64,000 nt of DNA from Massilia varians (GTDB lineage: Bacteria; Pseudomonadota; Gammaproteobacteria; Burkholderiales; Burkholderiaceae_D), in NCBI RefSeq assembly GCF_027923905.1, contig NZ_AP026966.1:4775001-4839000 (forward strand), in the 5' to 3' direction. The position numbers were made by a program, and so were the translations under genes. This document shows, piece after piece, positions 61,796 through 64,000 of this stretch. The notes beneath the pieces are model-generated. The model saw nothing but the letters and a program-made list of their open reading frames with translations. It was not told where the DNA came from and made no database searches. Every line of letters begins with the position of its first letter. The stretch's first letter is position 1.

Positions 61796-64000
61796 ATGAT
61801 ACGTCTGCCCATCGGACTAGCCGCGCTGTGCCTCAGTGCCACGGTTTTCGCAGCGCCGCCTTTCGACGACAAATTCCGCCAGCTTGACGAACTGCTGCCG
61901 ACGCCGGGCGCCGTGCGCACCGCCTCGGGCGCGCCGGGCCATGCTTACTGGCAGCAGCGCGCCGACTACACGATGCGCGCCACGCTCGACGAGAACAAGC
62001 GTTCGCTCACCGGTTCGGGCACCATCACGTACCACAACAATTCCCCTGACACGCTGAAGTACCTCTGGCTGCAGCTGGACGAGAACATCTACAAGCCGGA
62101 TTCGGCGGCCCGCAGCACCGCCACCCTGCCCTCGCGCGATGCCTGGCAGGCGCGCGGCAACGACGGCGTGAAGTTCGACGCCCTGCGCACCCTGTTCACG
62201 GCGCGCGATTTCGACGGCGGCTTCAAGGTCGCCAACGTGCGCGACAGCGGCGGCCGTCCGCTGAAGTACACCATCAACGGCACCATGATGCGCATCGACC
62301 TGCCGCAGGCCCTGAAACCGGGTTCGCGCGTGTCGTTCAGCCTCGACTGGAACTACAACATCAACGAGCAGAAGGTGCTCGGCGGCCGTTCCGGCTACGA
62401 GAAGTTCGACGACGGCAACGACCTGTACGAGATCGCCCTGTGGTTCCCGCGCATGGCGGCCTACTATGACGTCTACGGCTGGCAGCACAAGCAGTTCCTG
62501 GGTTCGGGCGAGTTCACGCTGGAATTCGGCGACTACGACGTGCGCATCACCGTCCCGGCCGACCACATCGTGGCGTCCACCGGCGAACTGCAGAACCCGA
62601 ACGAGGTGCTCACCGCCACCCAGCGCCAGCGCCTGCAGCAGGCCAAGACCGCCAAGAAGCCGGTCATCATCGTGACCCAGGCCGAAGCGGAAGCCGCCGA
62701 AAAAGGCCGCGCCACTAACACGAAAACCTGGCACTTCAAGGCCAAGAACGTGCGCGACTTCGCCTTTGCGTCGAGCCGCAAGTTCATCTGGGATGCGCAG
62801 GGCATCAAGTCGGGCAACACCGACGTGATGGCGATGTCCTACTATCCGAAGGAAGGCAACCCGCTGTGGGAGCGCTACTCGACCCACGCGATCATCCACA
62901 CCATCGAGCAGTACAACAAGTACTCGTTCGACTATCCCTACCCGGTGTCGATTTCCGTGAACGGCCCGGTGGGCGGCATGGAATACCCGATGATCACCTT
63001 CAACGGCCCGCGTCCGGTCAAGGACAAGAAGACCGGCGAGCTGACCTACTCGAAGCGCACCAAGTACGGCCTGATCGGCGTGATCATCCACGAGGTGGGC
63101 CACAACTACTTCCCGATGATCGTCAACTCGGACGAGCGCCAGTGGACCTGGATGGACGAGGGCATCAACTCCTTCGTGCAGTCGCTGGCCCAGGAAGCCT
63201 GGGAAGAGGACTGGGATGAAATGCGCGGCCATCCGCGCACGATCGTGCCCTACATGCGCTCCCAGAACCAGGTGCCGATCATGACCAACTCGGAGTCCCT
63301 GCTCCAGTTCGGCAACAACGCGTACGCCAAGCCGGCCGCCGCGCTGAACATCCTGCGCGAGACCATCCTCGGCCGCGAACTGTTCGACTTCGCCTTCAAG
63401 GAATACGCCGAGCGCTGGAAGTTCAAGCGTCCGACTCCGGCCGACTTCTTCCGCACCATGGAAGATGCCTCCGGCACCGACCTCGACTGGTTCTGGCGCG
63501 GCTGGTTCTACACCACCGACGCGGTCGACATCAGCGTGGACGGCGTGACCGAGTACACCATCAGCAGCAAGGATCCGGAAATCGAGAAGGCCTGGGCACG
63601 CGCCCGCAAGCAGGCCGAGCCGATCTCGATCACCGACCAGCGCAACAAGGGCATGGAGCGCCGCGTCGACCGCTTCCCGGAGCTGAAGGACTTCTACAAC
63701 GAGAACGACGACTTCACGGTCACCAACAAGGACCGCAACAAGTTCAAGGAGACCATGGCTGGCCTGGAGGACTGGGAAAAGGCCCTGCTCAAGGAAGGCA
63801 AGCACCTGTACCTGGTGGACTTCTCGAACAAGGGTGGCCTGGTGATGCCGCTGATCGTGGAGATCACGACCCAGAGCGGAAAAAAATACATCGAACGCAT
63901 CCCGGCCGAAGTATGGCGCTACTCGCCGAAGAAGATCACCAAGCTGTTCGTCACCGACGAGCCGATCGTGAGCCTGGTGCAGGACCCGTACTGGGAGACC
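61796..64000 (+). CDS. M1-family metallopeptidase (runs off right edge)
   Basis: 735 codons are visible with no stop before base 64000. Signal peptide MIRLPIGLAALCLSATVFAA. N-terminal beta-saddle (about 50-290), the substrate-anchoring VGGMEYP (variant of GxMEN) and the zinc site HEVGH (432-436) with the third ligand Glu455 (WTWMDEG, 18 residues after the second His), as in gluzincins of family M1. Expected role is periplasmic or secreted aminopeptidase or related metallopeptidase. The start codon ATG follows AGGGGAA. The C-terminal region continues beyond the window. Confidence 0.92.
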   Translation, partial: MIRLPIGLAALCLSATVFAAPPFDDKFRQLDELLPTPGAVRTASGAPGHAYWQQRADYTMRATLDENKRSLTGSGTITYHNNSPDTLKYLWLQLDENIYKPDSAARSTATLPSRDAWQARGNDGVKFDALRTLFTARDFDGGFKVANVRDSGGRPLKYTINGTMMRIDLPQALKPGSRVSFSLDWNYNINEQKVLGGRSGYEKFDDGNDLYEIALWFPRMAAYYDVYGWQHKQFLGSGEFTLEFGDYDVRITVPADHIVASTGELQNPNEVLTATQRQRLQQAKTAKKPVIIVTQAEAEAAEKGRATNTKTWHFKAKNVRDFAFASSRKFIWDAQGIKSGNTDVMAMSYYPKEGNPLWERYSTHAIIHTIEQYNKYSFDYPYPVSISVNGPVGGMEYPMITFNGPRPVKDKKTGELTYSKRTKYGLIGVIIHEVGHNYFPMIVNSDERQWTWMDEGINSFVQSLAQEAWEEDWDEMRGHPRTIVPYMRSQNQVPIMTNSESLLQFGNNAYAKPAAALNILRETILGRELFDFAFKEYAERWKFKRPTPADFFRTMEDASGTDLDWFWRGWFYTTDAVDISVDGVTEYTISSKDPEIEKAWARARKQAEPISITDQRNKGMERRVDRFPELKDFYNENDDFTVTNKDRNKFKETMAGLEDWEKALLKEGKHLYLVDFSNKGGLVMPLIVEITTQSGKKYIERIPAEVWRYSPKKITKLFVTDEPIVSLVQDPYWET

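Overview
The window is a GC-rich (about 65-68 % by eye) chromosomal segment of a Gram-negative betaproteobacterium. Gene content and style (phasin, Glk-RpiR fusion, YeiE/YeiH pair, TonB-dependent alpha-glucan uptake) point to the Oxalobacteraceae, Massilia/Telluria-like. That assignment is an inference. No rRNA, tRNA, CRISPR array, integrase or complete insertion sequence was found.

Region 1 (1-32.9 kb) is a dispersed alpha-glucan (starch/maltodextrin) utilisation locus. It holds the start of a cytoplasmic-type GH13 alpha-glucosidase, a POT-family transporter, an exported pullulanase, a glucokinase-RpiR fusion, an exported alpha-amylase with phosphoglucomutase, an SLC45-type sugar transporter, a secreted esterase, a flavin-dependent tryptophan-type halogenase, a TonB-dependent receptor, a cyclomaltodextrinase-like GH13 and a 967-residue secreted six-hairpin-like glycosidase. 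A plausible flow is: receptor imports dextrins, periplasmic amylases cut them, the MFS porter takes up sugars, and Glk and Pgm feed glycolysis. A dyad GTAGTC-N-GACTAC lies between receptor and amylase, with weaker relatives at other promoters of the locus. Inserted among these genes are a YciI-like protein, a TonB-like protein interrupted by a stop, a NitT/TauT-type ABC operon that also encodes an SCO protein and a cupredoxin-like protein, a LysR/YeiH divergent pair and a DEAD-box helicase.

Region 2 (33-47.8 kb) is general: lipid-kinase-like protein, two GNATs, cytosine deaminase, phasin, a heterodimeric ABC exporter, a DUF2243 protein, an ABC-2-like ATPase/permease pair and a TPR-GGDEF diguanylate cyclase.

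Region 3 (47.8-56.2 kb, minus strand) is the most unusual part: a tightly packed operon for a zinc-ribbon/propeller-like protein, a secreted vWA-like membrane-anchored protein, a small membrane protein, a 1221-residue tubulin/FtsZ-superfamily-like protein ending in a GYF_2-like domain, and a zinc-ribbon membrane protein with a long proline-rich linker. It looks like a little-studied envelope or membrane-remodelling apparatus.

Region 4 (56.4-64 kb) has an M29-like protein, a GAF histidine kinase, a lower-GC island with orphan Hcp, a probable cysteine-hydrolase effector and a membrane immunity candidate, then a PhyH-like dioxygenase and an M1 peptidase running off the right edge.

Five copies of a ~101-108 bp nested-palindrome intergenic repeat are scattered through 13.8-41.2 kb. 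Their hairpin arms covary, and in three cases the repeat end supplies the stop codon of the neighbouring gene.
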